Assembly (NCBI RefSeq): GCF_027947535.2
Contig: NZ_JAAGKO020000003.1
Coordinates: 124,001 to 188,000, forward strand
Origin: Streptantibioticus silvisoli
Lineage (GTDB): Bacteria > Actinomycetota > Actinomycetes > Streptomycetales > Streptomycetaceae
Reading direction: 5' to 3'
Length of the DNA: 64,000 bases
Shown: one piece after another, positions 1 to 8,231 of the stretch
Layout: each line of letters opens with the position of its first letter
Numbering within the stretch: the first letter of the stretch is position 1
Notes under the pieces: model-generated
Told to the model about the DNA's origin: nothing
The model's input: only the letters and a program-made list of their open reading frames with translations
The model's database searches: none
Program-made: the position numbers and the translations under genes

Positions 1-52
1 CCAGCGCGGCGGCGGCCAGGACGCAGAGGGAGCGGATGGGCAGGCCGGACAT
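1..52 (-). CDS. 5' end of an exported protein, cut by the window edge
   Basis: Only the first 17 codons are inside the window. Read on the minus strand from an ATG at 52 they give MSGLPIRSLCVLAAAAL, a short basic start followed by a hydrophobic run, which looks like the beginning of a Sec signal peptide. A GAGGTG ribosome site sits about six bases upstream of the ATG, supporting a real start. The rest of the gene and its function are outside the window. It diverges from the GH3 gene to its right, so the 460 bases between them hold both promoters. Confidence 0.5.
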   Translation of the reverse strand, partial: MSGLPIRSLCVLAAAAL

Positions 53-366
53 TGCGCACCTCACAAGGACGTCGAATATGGCATGCACAGAACAGCACAT
101 CGACGTGTCGCGGACTACACGTGGCGGGCGAAGACCTGGGCGGGGGTTGGTAAATTCCGGCGGCGGCGGCCCGGGCCGATCCGCCGCCGCACCACCGCGC
201 GCGAGCGCCACCTTTGAAGACATCGGCGACCCGGCGTACGCGCGCGGCCACCGCAGGTGACGGCACAGCCGGCGCACAGCGCGGGCAGCGCGGCCGCCGG
301 GCCGCCTTTCACCTGGGAAGTCTTTACTTTCGGCGGAAGTCATCTCCGCAGCTCTTTCAGTCCACC
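53..366. other. intergenic region, divergent promoters expected
   Basis: No convincing gene is seen. Short open frames on both strands have no ribosome site and no recognisable protein. It separates a leftward partial gene from the rightward GH3 gene and has a small less GC-rich stretch around 55-90. A dre-like palindrome follows at 367. Confidence 0.4.
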
Positions 367-382
367 GGTGGTCGAGACCAAT
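367..382. promoter_or_regulatory. dre-like (DasR) operator candidate
   Basis: The 16-mer GGTGGTCGAGACCAAT contains the palindromic core TGGTCGAGACCA, one base from the core TGGTCTAGACCA of the Streptomyces DasR responsive element. Against the degenerate 16-base consensus it matches 13 positions. It lies 130 bases upstream of the GH3 start. DasR, a GntR-family sensor of glucosamine 6-phosphate, controls chitin and N-acetylglucosamine genes, so the placement is sensible. Binding itself is inference. Confidence 0.45.
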
Positions 383-512
383 GGAGTTCCGGCGATCCCC
401 TTCCGCGTGCGGCATGATCACGCGTACGGTCGCAACGCCTTGGCGCCTGTCATGGCCACGGCAATCAGGCGGCACCGAGCGCTTCCCACCCCTCGCACCG
501 GAAGAGGCACCC

Positions 513-1652
513 ATGGACGAGCCCCGCAGTCTCCACGTCCGGCGACGCACCCTCCTCGCCGCGACCGGCGCGGCCGTGGCTGCCGCGTCCGTGACCACCA
601 CCGCGGCCGCCGCCGCGACCCGGCTGCCCGGCGCCGCCCGGCCGGCCACGCTGACCGCCGCGCAGACCGCCGGACAGCGGGTCATCTGGTCCTACCCCGG
701 CCTGACCCCGCCGCAGAGCCTGCTGACCGCCATCTCCTACGGGCACGCCGCGGGCGTCATCTTCTTCGGCGAGAACATCTCCAGCAACAGCCAGATCGCC
801 TCCGTCATCGCGCAGTTGAACGAGGCGAACGCCTCCAACCCGGTGAAGTCCCCGCTGCTGATGATGACCGACCAGGAGGGCGGGCAGGTGCGCCGGCTGT
901 CCGGGGCGCCGACCCTGTCGGAGAAGCAGATCGGCGCGTCGTCCCAGGCGTCCAGCCAGGCGGCGAGCGCGGGCACCGGCGCCGGGCAGAACCTGCTGAG
1001 CGCCAGCATGAACATGAACCTGGCCCCGGTGCTGGACGTCTACCGCACGGCCGGCGACTTCGACGACCAGTACGGCCGCTCCTACAGCACCGACCCGGCC
1101 GTCTGCTCCAGCCTGGGCAGCGTCTTCATCCACTCCCAGCAGCAGACCGGGGTGGTCGCCTGCGCCAAGCACTTCCCCGGCCTGGGCGCGGCGACCGCCA
1201 GCGAGGACACCGACGCCGGCCCGGTCACCCTGACCCAGTCGCTGTCGGACCTGCGCAACATCGACGAGTACCCCTACGCCGCCGCGATCACCTCCGGCGT
1301 GAAGTCGGTCATGGTCTCCTGGGCGATCTACACCGCGCTGGACTCCACGAACCCGGCCGGCTTCTCGTCCGCCATCATCCAGGGCGAACTGCGCGACCGC
1401 CTCGGCTTCACCGGCGTGACGATCACCGACGCGCTGGAGGCCGGCGCGATCCCGTCGTCGATGACCACCGCGCAGCGCTCGGTGAAGGCGGCCGGCGCCG
1501 GCATGGACCTGCTGCTGTGCTCGGCCCGCGACGTCTCGCAGGGCATCGACGCGGTCAACGCGCTGGCCGACGCCTACACCTCCGGGTCGCTGCCCAAGAG
1601 CGCGTTCGACGCCGCCGTCAGCCGCGTGCAGGCCCTGCGCGCCTCGATCTGA
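513..1652 (+). CDS. exported single-domain GH3 glycosidase (NagZ-like)
   Basis: Glycoside hydrolase family 3 N-terminal barrel of 379 residues. GH3 proteins of this size are usually beta-N-acetylhexosaminidases acting on peptidoglycan or chitin fragments. Visible family motifs are TDQEGGQV (119-126), KHFPGLG (219-225) and ITDALEAG with the expected nucleophile Asp306. A twin-arginine signal (RRRTLL, residues 10-15) and Ala-rich stretch predict Tat export. The ATG at 513 is preferred over an upstream in-frame ATG at 381 because GGAAGAGG lies just before it and the signal starts there. The Asp-His pair that serves NagZ as acid/base is not present after KHFPG, so the exact activity is uncertain. 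It converges on the G1 peptidase gene. Confidence 0.85.
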   Translation: MDEPRSLHVRRRTLLAATGAAVAAASVTTTAAAAATRLPGAARPATLTAAQTAGQRVIWSYPGLTPPQSLLTAISYGHAAGVIFFGENISSNSQIASVIAQLNEANASNPVKSPLLMMTDQEGGQVRRLSGAPTLSEKQIGASSQASSQAASAGTGAGQNLLSASMNMNLAPVLDVYRTAGDFDDQYGRSYSTDPAVCSSLGSVFIHSQQQTGVVACAKHFPGLGAATASEDTDAGPVTLTQSLSDLRNIDEYPYAAAITSGVKSVMVSWAIYTALDSTNPAGFSSAIIQGELRDRLGFTGVTITDALEAGAIPSSMTTAQRSVKAAGAGMDLLLCSARDVSQGIDAVNALADAYTSGSLPKSAFDAAVSRVQALRASI

Positions 1653-1664
1653 CCCCCGCGCCCG

Positions 1665-1679
1665 CCGCACGTGGTGCGG
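1665..1679. terminator. short hairpin between convergent genes
   Basis: CCGCAC and GTGCGG pair around a three-base loop in the 31 bases between the GH3 stop and the G1 peptidase stop. It is small and lacks a T run, so it is only a weak terminator candidate. Confidence 0.25.
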
Positions 1680-1683
1680 GACG

Positions 1684-2448
1684 TCAGTTGTGGTCCCAGG
1701 TGACGGAGAAGTTCTCGCCGCCGGACAGCGCCGACGTGGTGGCCTTCGTGGTGCTGCCGGAGGCCATGTTGATCTGGTCCGGGTCGAAGTCGCCGATCGG
1801 CTCGCCGTTGGCGGTGGCGCCGGTGAAGGAGGCGGTGCCGAAGTTGGTCAGCGGCAGCACGCTGTCGCTGGCCGGGGCCTCGGCGATGATCTCGGCGGAG
1901 GCGTCCTCGGCGGTGGAGGAGGTCTTGGTGGTGGTCTTCGTCCAGCCCTGCGTGGTGTCCGCCAGCTTCAGCGTGAAGGTGCTGCCGCTGACGCTCACCG
2001 TCGAGGTGAAGTGGTCGCCGGCCTTGACGGTGTTGGTGTAGTTGACCGGGTAGGCCGGGTACATCTCGTACCACGCGTAGTACTGCGGGGAACCGCCCGA
2101 GCAGTCGACCTCGCTGCCGGTCTGCTCGACCGAGTCGCTGCCGTCGCCGTCGATGCCGATCCAGAACGCCGCATAGGTGTCCTTGCTGGTGCAGGTGCCC
2201 TTCGGCTGCACCCAGCTGGAGGAGACGCTGGTGAACGTGCCGCCGGTGGCCGAGTAGCCCGCCCAGTTCGAGCTGCTGCTGTGCAGGATGCGGCCGTGCG
2301 GGTCCATGATGCGCTGGCCGGCCATCGGCGTCATGCGCAGCGCGTGCGGGGTGACCGCACCCGCCTGCGGCGCCATCATGGCGGCGGACAGCAGGGCCGC
2401 GGCAGCGGCGGCCGCGGACAGGGCGGAGATTCTGAAGGTTGCCGACAT
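1684..2448 (-). CDS. secreted G1-family (eqolisin) acid peptidase
   Basis: Glutamic peptidase of 254 residues, expected to cleave proteins outside the cell at low pH. The family pattern is complete: SSNWAGY (59-65), WVQP (79-82), FWIGIDG (95-101), EQTGSEV with catalytic Gln109, YYAWYEMYP (123-131) and AEIIAEAP with catalytic Glu190. A Sec signal peptide covers about residues 1-31 (AQAG-like end). The start at 2448 is chosen for the GAGAAGGAG site just upstream and the signal peptide; a longer frame upstream lacks both. Unlike fungal eqolisins the propeptide between signal and SSNWAGY is short, about 25 residues. Its upstream neighbour runs in the same direction but is separated by a strong hairpin, so it is probably transcribed alone. 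Confidence 0.9.
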   Translation of the reverse strand: MSATFRISALSAAAAAAALLSAAMMAPQAGAVTPHALRMTPMAGQRIMDPHGRILHSSSSNWAGYSATGGTFTSVSSSWVQPKGTCTSKDTYAAFWIGIDGDGSDSVEQTGSEVDCSGGSPQYYAWYEMYPAYPVNYTNTVKAGDHFTSTVSVSGSTFTLKLADTTQGWTKTTTKTSSTAEDASAEIIAEAPASDSVLPLTNFGTASFTGATANGEPIGDFDPDQINMASGSTTKATTSALSGGENFSVTWDHN

Positions 2449-2762
2449 GGTGCTCCTTCTCGCGGTGGTGTCGCGGAACGACGAGCAAACCCGGCGGCAC
2501 CTGTGGCGCCGGGCACCTGGCGACGAACTGCCCCCCGCCCGGGAGCGGTTGACGATGTGCAGACAATCACAGGTCGGCACACCGCCACCGGGCACCGACG
2601 GCAAAGCCTGCGCCAAAAAACGCCAACCGCGCACCCGGATATGGGGATTTGACGCCTTTCGCGGCTTCACCGGCCCTTCACCACTACGACACCTCGCGCC
2701 CGCCCGGTGACCGCTGTCCCCTCCCGCCCCACCGCCCCCGTGCGACCGGTGCCCGCACAGCA
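2449..2762. other. intergenic leader of the G1 peptidase gene
   Basis: No gene is seen. The stretch contains the peptidase promoter and leader, with a GAGAAGGAG ribosome site next to 2449. I could not pick a single convincing -35/-10 pair. Confidence 0.3.
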
Positions 2763-2807
2763 CGACGCCCGGAGCACGGACCGTGGGGTCCGGGGCTCCG
2801 GGCGTCG
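2763..2807 (-). terminator. strong GC hairpin terminator
   Basis: CGACGCCCGGAGC (2763-2775) pairs perfectly with GCTCCGGGCGTCG (2795-2807), and the loop itself can fold (CGGACC with GGTCCG). It lies 23 bases past the stop of the leftward beta-lactamase-fold gene, as expected for a Streptomyces T-run-free terminator. Confidence 0.7.
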
Positions 2808-2830
2808 GGGAAGGCGGGAACGGGCGGTGG

Positions 2831-4627
2831 TCAGCGGTCGGTCAGGGTGAACCCGGTCGCGGTGAAGGCCCCGGGGGCGCGGTCGCCGTCCAGGAGCAAT
2901 CCGCCCGCGTCGCGGACCGTCACGTGGGCGACGTTGACGCCGCGTCCGGTGTACTCCGCGTCGGTGACGTACTGCCAGCGCAGCACCAGCGGGCCGGTGG
3001 CGGCCGGCACCGCGGCGGTCACCCGCCACCAGGCGCGGGCGCCGCCGGACAGCGCGGTGACCTGGCCGGCCGGGGCGCCGTCGCCGGTGGCGGTGACCGC
3101 GACGGTGGTCCAGGTGGTGCCGCCGTCGGTACTGGCCAGCAGCGTCAGCAGGTCGTCGCCGGGTTCGGTGTCGACGAACCCGGTCCAGGCGACCTGGAGC
3201 GCGCTGCCGCGGGCGGTGAGCGTGGCGTCCAGCGTCGCGGTGGTGGCGTCGGGGTTGCCGGCGTACCAGCTGCGGCCGCCGCCGGGCACCCGCACGGCCA
3301 TCGCGTTGGCCAGGCCGTCGGCGACCGCCCGGCGCGCCGGGTTGGTCGAGCCCCAGTTGCGGGTGGGGTGGCAGCGGTTGCTGAACTGCAGCGCGATCGA
3401 GCGCGACAGCGGGTCGATGACGATGGTGGTGCCGGTGAAACCGGTGTGCCCGGAGGTGCGCGGGCTGTCCAGCCGGCCGCTGTACCAGCGCTGGTCCAGC
3501 TCGAAACCCAGGCCGTGCGAGTCGCCGGGGAACTTCTGGTTGTAGTTGGTCATCATCTCGGTCACCGACTCCTCGCTGAGGATGCGGTGCCCGGCGTACA
3601 CCCCGCCGTTGAGGACGGCCTGGGAGAGCACCGCCATGTCGGCGACGGTGGAGAAGACACCGGCGTGGCCGGCCACCCCGTCCATCGCCCAGGCGTTCTC
3701 GTCGTGCACCTGCCCCCACACCAGGCCGCGCTGCGGCTCGCCCGGGCCCTGCTCGTACTCCTCGGCGGCGATCCGCGGCTTGAGGGAGGCCGGCGGGTTG
3801 TACATGGTGTCGCGCATCCGCAGCGGTGCGGTGATGCCCTCCTCGACCAGCGTGTCGAGGGTCTTTCCGGTGATGGCCTGGAGGACCTGCTGCAACGAGA
3901 GCATGTTCAGGTCGGAGTAGAGGTAGGTCGAACCGGCCGCGTACTGCGGGACGGTGCCGAGGATCGCGGCGACCTTGGAGGCCATGTCCGGGTAGGTCCA
4001 CAGCGCCGGCGTGGGGTCGGCCGGCAGCCCGGAGGTGTGGGTGAGCAGCATCTGGATCGTGATGTCGCCCTTGCCGTTGCTGGCGTAGGACGGCAGGTAA
4101 CTGGCGACGGTGGCCGACAGGTCCAGGGTGCCGGCCTCGATCTGCTGCATGGCGCAGATCGAGGTGAACAGCTTGGAGAGCGAGGCCAGGTCGAAGATGG
4201 TGTCGGGGCGCATCTCGATGCACTGGCTGTCCGGCAGGAGGTCGCCCGCCAGGTCGGCGTAGCGCACCGCCCAGCCGGCCGCCTCGTGGGTGACGACGAC
4301 TCCGTCGTGGGCCAGCAGCGTGACCTGGCCGGAGTAGAGCGGGTGGCCGGTGGCCGGGTCCGGCACGGTGTAGCCGTTGACGATGTCGATGCCGGCCTGC
4401 AACGCGCCCTGGTCCAGGCCGAGTTCGGCACCGGGGGCGGAGCGCAGCAGGGTGTGCTGCGGGGCGAAGTCCTGCTGCGGCTGGTCGAAGCGGCCGGTCA
4501 GCGGTACCCGCGCGGGCCGGGGCGCGGCGGCGGGGCGCACGGCGGCCCCGGCGGCGGCGGGCACGCCCAGCACCGCGGCGGCGGCGGTCAGGGGGACGGC
4601 GGCGAGGACGGCTCTGCGATCGAGCAT
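2831..4627 (-). CDS. exported beta-lactamase-fold amidase/esterase (AmiE-like) with C-terminal sandwich domain
   Basis: Serine hydrolase of the class C beta-lactamase/penicillin-binding fold, 598 residues. The catalytic set is visible: SLSK (149-152), YSDLN (237-241) and HTG (394-396). RR-x-x-L near the N terminus (RRAVL, 4-8) and an Ala-rich run predict Tat export. The catalytic domain ends near residue 440; the remaining 150 residues look like a beta-sandwich, possibly carbohydrate-binding. In B. subtilis the same fold gives AmiE, which removes peptides from N-acetylmuramic acid, and is encoded with NagZ and NamZ as here. The ATG at 4627 has AAGGAG nearby; an in-frame upstream extension lacks one. 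Other esterase roles remain possible. It follows the NamZ-like gene by 239 bases of cgtcg-rich repetitive sequence. Confidence 0.8.
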   Translation of the reverse strand: MLDRRAVLAAVPLTAAAAVLGVPAAAGAAVRPAAAPRPARVPLTGRFDQPQQDFAPQHTLLRSAPGAELGLDQGALQAGIDIVNGYTVPDPATGHPLYSGQVTLLAHDGVVVTHEAAGWAVRYADLAGDLLPDSQCIEMRPDTIFDLASLSKLFTSICAMQQIEAGTLDLSATVASYLPSYASNGKGDITIQMLLTHTSGLPADPTPALWTYPDMASKVAAILGTVPQYAAGSTYLYSDLNMLSLQQVLQAITGKTLDTLVEEGITAPLRMRDTMYNPPASLKPRIAAEEYEQGPGEPQRGLVWGQVHDENAWAMDGVAGHAGVFSTVADMAVLSQAVLNGGVYAGHRILSEESVTEMMTNYNQKFPGDSHGLGFELDQRWYSGRLDSPRTSGHTGFTGTTIVIDPLSRSIALQFSNRCHPTRNWGSTNPARRAVADGLANAMAVRVPGGGRSWYAGNPDATTATLDATLTARGSALQVAWTGFVDTEPGDDLLTLLASTDGGTTWTTVAVTATGDGAPAGQVTALSGGARAWWRVTAAVPAATGPLVLRWQYVTDAEYTGRGVNVAHVTVRDAGGLLLDGDRAPGAFTATGFTLTDR

Positions 4628-4866
4628 CGGACGGTTCTCCTTCGGGTTGCGGTCCGGCGGCGCGTCGGTGGGGACGCCGCGTCGGCGGGGGGACAGGGCG
4701 TCGGTGGTCCGGCGTCGTATCGGCGGTGCGGGGCCGCACCGGTGGCGGGACGTCACGTCCGCGGGCCCGGCGTCGCGTCGGCGGCGGGCACGGCGGCGGG
4801 GCGTCGCGTCGGCGAGTTCGATGTCGCGTCCACGGCACGGGCACCGCCTTGTCGGGACGCGTCGCC

Positions 4867-6150
4867 TCAGCGGTAGAGCAGGAAGGGTTCGCGGCGGGCG
4901 CGGAAGGCGGCGAGTTCCGCGCTCCAGGCGCCGACGACGTCATCGGTGCCGGCGCCGGCGTCGACCATGGTGCGCAGCCGGCTGGAACCGGTGAGGTCGT
5001 CGATCCAGTTGTCGGGCCGCCAGCCGAAGACCGAGGGGTACAGCCGCCGGGCGGTGACGATCATCGCGACGGCGGTACGGATGGCGTCGACGCGGCGGCG
5101 GTCGGTGAGGTGGACCTGGACGCCGCCGCAGGTGCTGTTGGCGAACTTGTCGAACGTCGGCACGGTGTAGTTCTCCCGGAACCGCACGCCGGGCAGACCC
5201 TGGGTGTTGAGCTCCTGCGCCCAGCGCCAGTCGATGCCGGGGGCGCCGATGAGTTCGAACGGCCGGGTGGTGCCGCGCCCCTCGGACAGCAGGGTGCCTT
5301 CGAACATGCAGGTGCCGGGGTAGAGCAGCGCGGTGTCGCCGGTGGGCATGTTGGGGCTGGGCGGCACCCACGGCAGGCCGGTGTCGGTGAACAGGTCCGC
5401 GCGCCGGTGGCCGCGCACCGGGACGACCTCCAGCCGGTCGCCGAGCCGCTTGCCGCCGCAGTCGGCGGGCAGGAAGAGCTCGTCGAACATCCCGGCCAGC
5501 TCGCCGGCGGTCATGCCGGGCTGCTGCACGATGGGCTTCAGGCCCACCCCGGTGGCGTAGGCGGGGTCGAGCAGCGGGCCGTACGCCTGGCCGCCGACCG
5601 GGTCGGGCCGGTCGAGGACCACGAAGGACGCGCCGGTGGCGACGGCCGCGCACATGGCGGTGTACATCGACCAGGTGTAGGTGTAGAAGCGGGCGCCGAC
5701 GCCGGCGATGTCGAAGACCACGGTGTCGACGCCGGCCTTGCGGTACATCGCGGCGAGCGCGTCGGCGGTGGCGCCGTAGGCGTCGTAGACCGGGATGCCG
5801 GTACGCGGGTCGCGGTAGTCGCCCTCGGAGCCGCCGGCCTGCGAGGTGCCGCGGAAGCCGTGTTCGGGGCCGAAGGCGGCGACCGGCCGGACCCCGGCGT
5901 CGGTCATGTCGTCGACGATGTGGGTCAGGTCGCGCAGCACACCGGTGGGGTTGGTGAGCACCCCGGTGCGGCGGCCGGCGAACGCCTTCCAGCGGCCGGC
6001 GGCGAGCTGGTCGGCGCCGGGGACGACGCCCGCGCGCGGTGCGGTCGGTGACGGGCCGTCGGTCGCGGCGGCGTGTGCCGGGCCGGCGGCGATGACCGGG
6101 GCGGCGATCGCGGAGGCCGCGATGAAGCCTCGTCGGCTGAGCCGTGCCAT
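4867..6150 (-). CDS. namZ: exported DUF1343 exo-N-acetylmuramidase (NamZ-like)
   Basis: DUF1343 protein of 427 residues. B. subtilis YbbC/NamZ of this family cuts terminal beta-1,4-linked MurNAc from peptidoglycan. Conserved blocks are all present: GPEHGFRG (94-101, with the family's invariant Glu97), VVFDIAGVGARFYTY (144-158), VLDRPDP (178-184), PSPNMPT (264-270), YPGTCMFEGTLLSEGRGT (277-294) and PFELIGAP (297-304). SRRGFIAAS near the start is a Tat signal, with cleavage expected near Ala26-Ala28, so it would act outside the membrane. GGGAGGAAG sits before the ATG at 6150. It is transcribed towards the AmiE-like gene and away from the second GH3 gene. The symbol is given by family match, not by test. 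Confidence 0.88.
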   Translation of the reverse strand: MARLSRRGFIAASAIAAPVIAAGPAHAAATDGPSPTAPRAGVVPGADQLAAGRWKAFAGRRTGVLTNPTGVLRDLTHIVDDMTDAGVRPVAAFGPEHGFRGTSQAGGSEGDYRDPRTGIPVYDAYGATADALAAMYRKAGVDTVVFDIAGVGARFYTYTWSMYTAMCAAVATGASFVVLDRPDPVGGQAYGPLLDPAYATGVGLKPIVQQPGMTAGELAGMFDELFLPADCGGKRLGDRLEVVPVRGHRRADLFTDTGLPWVPPSPNMPTGDTALLYPGTCMFEGTLLSEGRGTTRPFELIGAPGIDWRWAQELNTQGLPGVRFRENYTVPTFDKFANSTCGGVQVHLTDRRRVDAIRTAVAMIVTARRLYPSVFGWRPDNWIDDLTGSSRLRTMVDAGAGTDDVVGAWSAELAAFRARREPFLLYR

Positions 6151-6310
6151 GTGGGTTCTTCCTCCCGCGGCGCGTTCGAGGGGCGGCGAGCGGCGAGGCC
6201 CTGACGGGCCGCAAACGGCCGGGGCCGCCCGGGACGGGCGGCGGGGGACGGGCCTCGCGACAGGTGGGGACGGCGGAGTGGATCAAGCGTGCGGATCACT
6301 ACGGCACCGG

Positions 6311-6339
6311 ACGCTACGCGGGTAGCGGGCTTCGGTCAA
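6311..6339 (-). promoter_or_regulatory. candidate HrdB-type promoter of the NamZ-like gene
   Basis: On the minus strand TTGACC (6339-6334) is followed after exactly 17 bases by TAGCGT (6316-6311), a close fit to the Streptomyces vegetative consensus. Transcription would start near 6304 and give a leader of about 150 bases before the ATG at 6150. Confidence 0.5.
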
Positions 6340-6400
6340 TGACGTGAGGATCGTTGACAGCGGGTCAGCCGTCGCGGTCGAATGCGTCGGCACCCGGACG

Positions 6401-6416
6401 CCTGGTCTATTCCACT
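6401..6416. promoter_or_regulatory. dre-like (DasR) operator candidate
   Basis: CCTGGTCTATTCCACT matches 13 of 16 positions of the degenerate DasR responsive element; the left half TGGTCTA is perfect. It ends 20 bases before the GH3 ATG and about 40 bases after a TTGACA (6354-6359), so a bound repressor would sit at or just after the start of transcription. Confidence 0.5.
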
Positions 6417-6436
6417 TAGCCCCCGGAGGCTGGAAG

Positions 6437-8221
6437 ATGCGTGGTCGTGCGGTCCTGCCTCTCCTGCTGGCCGCGGCCGCGGCCACGCTGACGCCGGCCG
6501 CTCCGCCGGCCCGCGCGCACGCTGCCGGGCCGGCCTCTTCGACGGACCGTCAGATCCGGGCCACCATGGCGCGGATGACGCTCCGGGACAAGGTCGGCCA
6601 GCTGTTCGTCTGCGAGGTCCACGGCACCGGCGCGACCACCACCACCGCCGCGCAGGCCACCGCCAACCACCACCTGTACGGCCCGGACGTCGGCAACGGG
6701 GCCCAACTGCTGGCCAAGTACCACCTGGGCGGCGTCATCTACTTCGGCTGGGCCGGCAACCTGGCCGGCCCGCAGCAGATCGCCGCGCTGTCCAACGGCC
6801 TCCAGCGGGCGGCGCTGAGCGACCCGGACGGCGTACCGCTGCAGATCAGCACCGACCAGGAGGGCGGCGTCGTCAACCGGATCGGGGCGCCGCTGGCGGT
6901 CTCCCCAGGCAACATGGCGATCGGCGCGGCCTTCTCCCCCCGGGTGGCCTACGACACCGCGAAGGCCGGCGGCACCGAACTGCGGGCCCTGGGCATCACC
7001 GTGGACGACGCACCGGTGGTCGACGTCAACACCGAACCGGCCAACAGCGCCGACGGCCCGCGCTCCTTCGGCGACGACCCAGCGACGGTCGCCGCGCTGG
7101 GCACCGCCGCGGTCGACGGCTACCGGTCGGCCGGTGTCGCCGCGCAGGTCAAGCACTTCCCCGGGCTGGGCGACACCACCGTCAACACCGACAACGGCGT
7201 GGCGGTCACCGACCGGACCCGGGCCGAGATCATGGCCGAGGACGTCCCGCCGTTCCGTGCCGCGATCACGGCGGGCGTGCAGTCCGTCATGGCCGCGCAC
7301 ATCGTCGCCCCGGCGCTGGACCCCTCCGGGGCGCCGGCCAGCCTGTCGCGGCCGATCGTCACCGGCCTGCTGCGCGACACCCTGCACTACGACGGCGTCG
7401 TCATCACCGACTCGCTCAGCGCCGCCGCCCTCGGCGGCATCGCACCGGACCGGATCGTCCTGGACGCCATCAACGCCGGCGACGACGAGCTGCTGATGCC
7501 CGCCGACCTGCCGTCCGCCGTCGCCACCGTGCTGACCGCGGTGCACGACGGCACGCTGAGCACCGCCCGCATCGACCAATCGGTTTACCGCATCCTGCGC
7601 GAGAAGTACGAACTCGGGCTGTTCACCGACCCGTACACCACCTCCGGCGCGGTCGGCGCGAACGTCGGCACCCCGGCCCACCTGGCCACCATGGCCGACG
7701 CGGCACGCCGCTCGATGACGCTGCTGCGCAACGACGACCGCACCCTGCCGCTGGCCGCCGGCCGGCACGTGCTGGTCACCGGCTGGGGCGCGAGCCCCAC
7801 CACCGCCCTGGCCGCCGACCTGACCGCGGCCGGCGTCAGCACCCGGCGCCTTTATACCGGCTCCCCCGACCAGGCCGCCATCGACGCCGCGGTCGCCGCC
7901 GCCAGGGCCACCGACGTCACGGTGGTCACCACCTACAACGCCTGGGGCGACGCCACCCAGCGCGCCCTGGTCGACCAGCTGCTGGCCACCGGCAGACCGG
8001 TGGTGGTCGTCACCGTCGGCGGCCCGTACGACCTGGCGTACTTCCCCGGGGCGCGCACCTGCCTGGCCGCCTACGGCTACCAGCCGGTGACCCTGTCGGC
8101 GGTCTCCGACGCCCTGCTGGGCACCGCGCCCACCGGGCACCTGCCGGTCACCGTGCCGGACGCCGCCGGGGACACCACGTTGCTGCCCTACGGCTCGGGC
8201 CTGCCGGGCTACGGACGCTGA
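6437..8221 (+). CDS. exported two-domain GH3 glycosidase (NagZ-like)
   Basis: GH3 enzyme of 594 residues with the barrel domain (about 38-390) and the C-terminal alpha/beta sandwich domain (about 400-590). Motifs are STDQEGGVVNRIG (138-150), KHFPGLG (239-245) and ITDSLSAAAL with expected nucleophile Asp325. A Sec signal peptide covers about residues 1-30. The likely substrate is beta-N-acetylglucosaminyl sugar from peptidoglycan or chitin; as in the first GH3 protein, the His of the NagZ Asp-His pair is missing after KHFPG (DTTVNTDNG). The ATG at 6437 follows GGAGG by seven bases. An esterase gene begins ten bases after its stop, with its ribosome site overlapping the stop, so the two form an operon. 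Confidence 0.87.
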   Translation: MRGRAVLPLLLAAAAATLTPAAPPARAHAAGPASSTDRQIRATMARMTLRDKVGQLFVCEVHGTGATTTTAAQATANHHLYGPDVGNGAQLLAKYHLGGVIYFGWAGNLAGPQQIAALSNGLQRAALSDPDGVPLQISTDQEGGVVNRIGAPLAVSPGNMAIGAAFSPRVAYDTAKAGGTELRALGITVDDAPVVDVNTEPANSADGPRSFGDDPATVAALGTAAVDGYRSAGVAAQVKHFPGLGDTTVNTDNGVAVTDRTRAEIMAEDVPPFRAAITAGVQSVMAAHIVAPALDPSGAPASLSRPIVTGLLRDTLHYDGVVITDSLSAAALGGIAPDRIVLDAINAGDDELLMPADLPSAVATVLTAVHDGTLSTARIDQSVYRILREKYELGLFTDPYTTSGAVGANVGTPAHLATMADAARRSMTLLRNDDRTLPLAAGRHVLVTGWGASPTTALAADLTAAGVSTRRLYTGSPDQAAIDAAVAAARATDVTVVTTYNAWGDATQRALVDQLLATGRPVVVVTVGGPYDLAYFPGARTCLAAYGYQPVTLSAVSDALLGTAPTGHLPVTVPDAAGDTTLLPYGSGLPGYGR

Positions 8222-8231
8222 GGAGAATCGG

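Noticed and set aside
257-2041. Long rightward open frame of nearly 600 codons overlapping the GH3 and G1 genes
   Set aside because: It is an Arg/Pro/Gly-rich out-of-frame reading of two well-supported genes, typical of GC-rich DNA.
4628-4866. Small gene between the AmiE-like and NamZ-like genes
   Set aside because: Only cgtcg/ggcg repeated words and no ribosome site; frames read as Arg/Ala/Gly runs.
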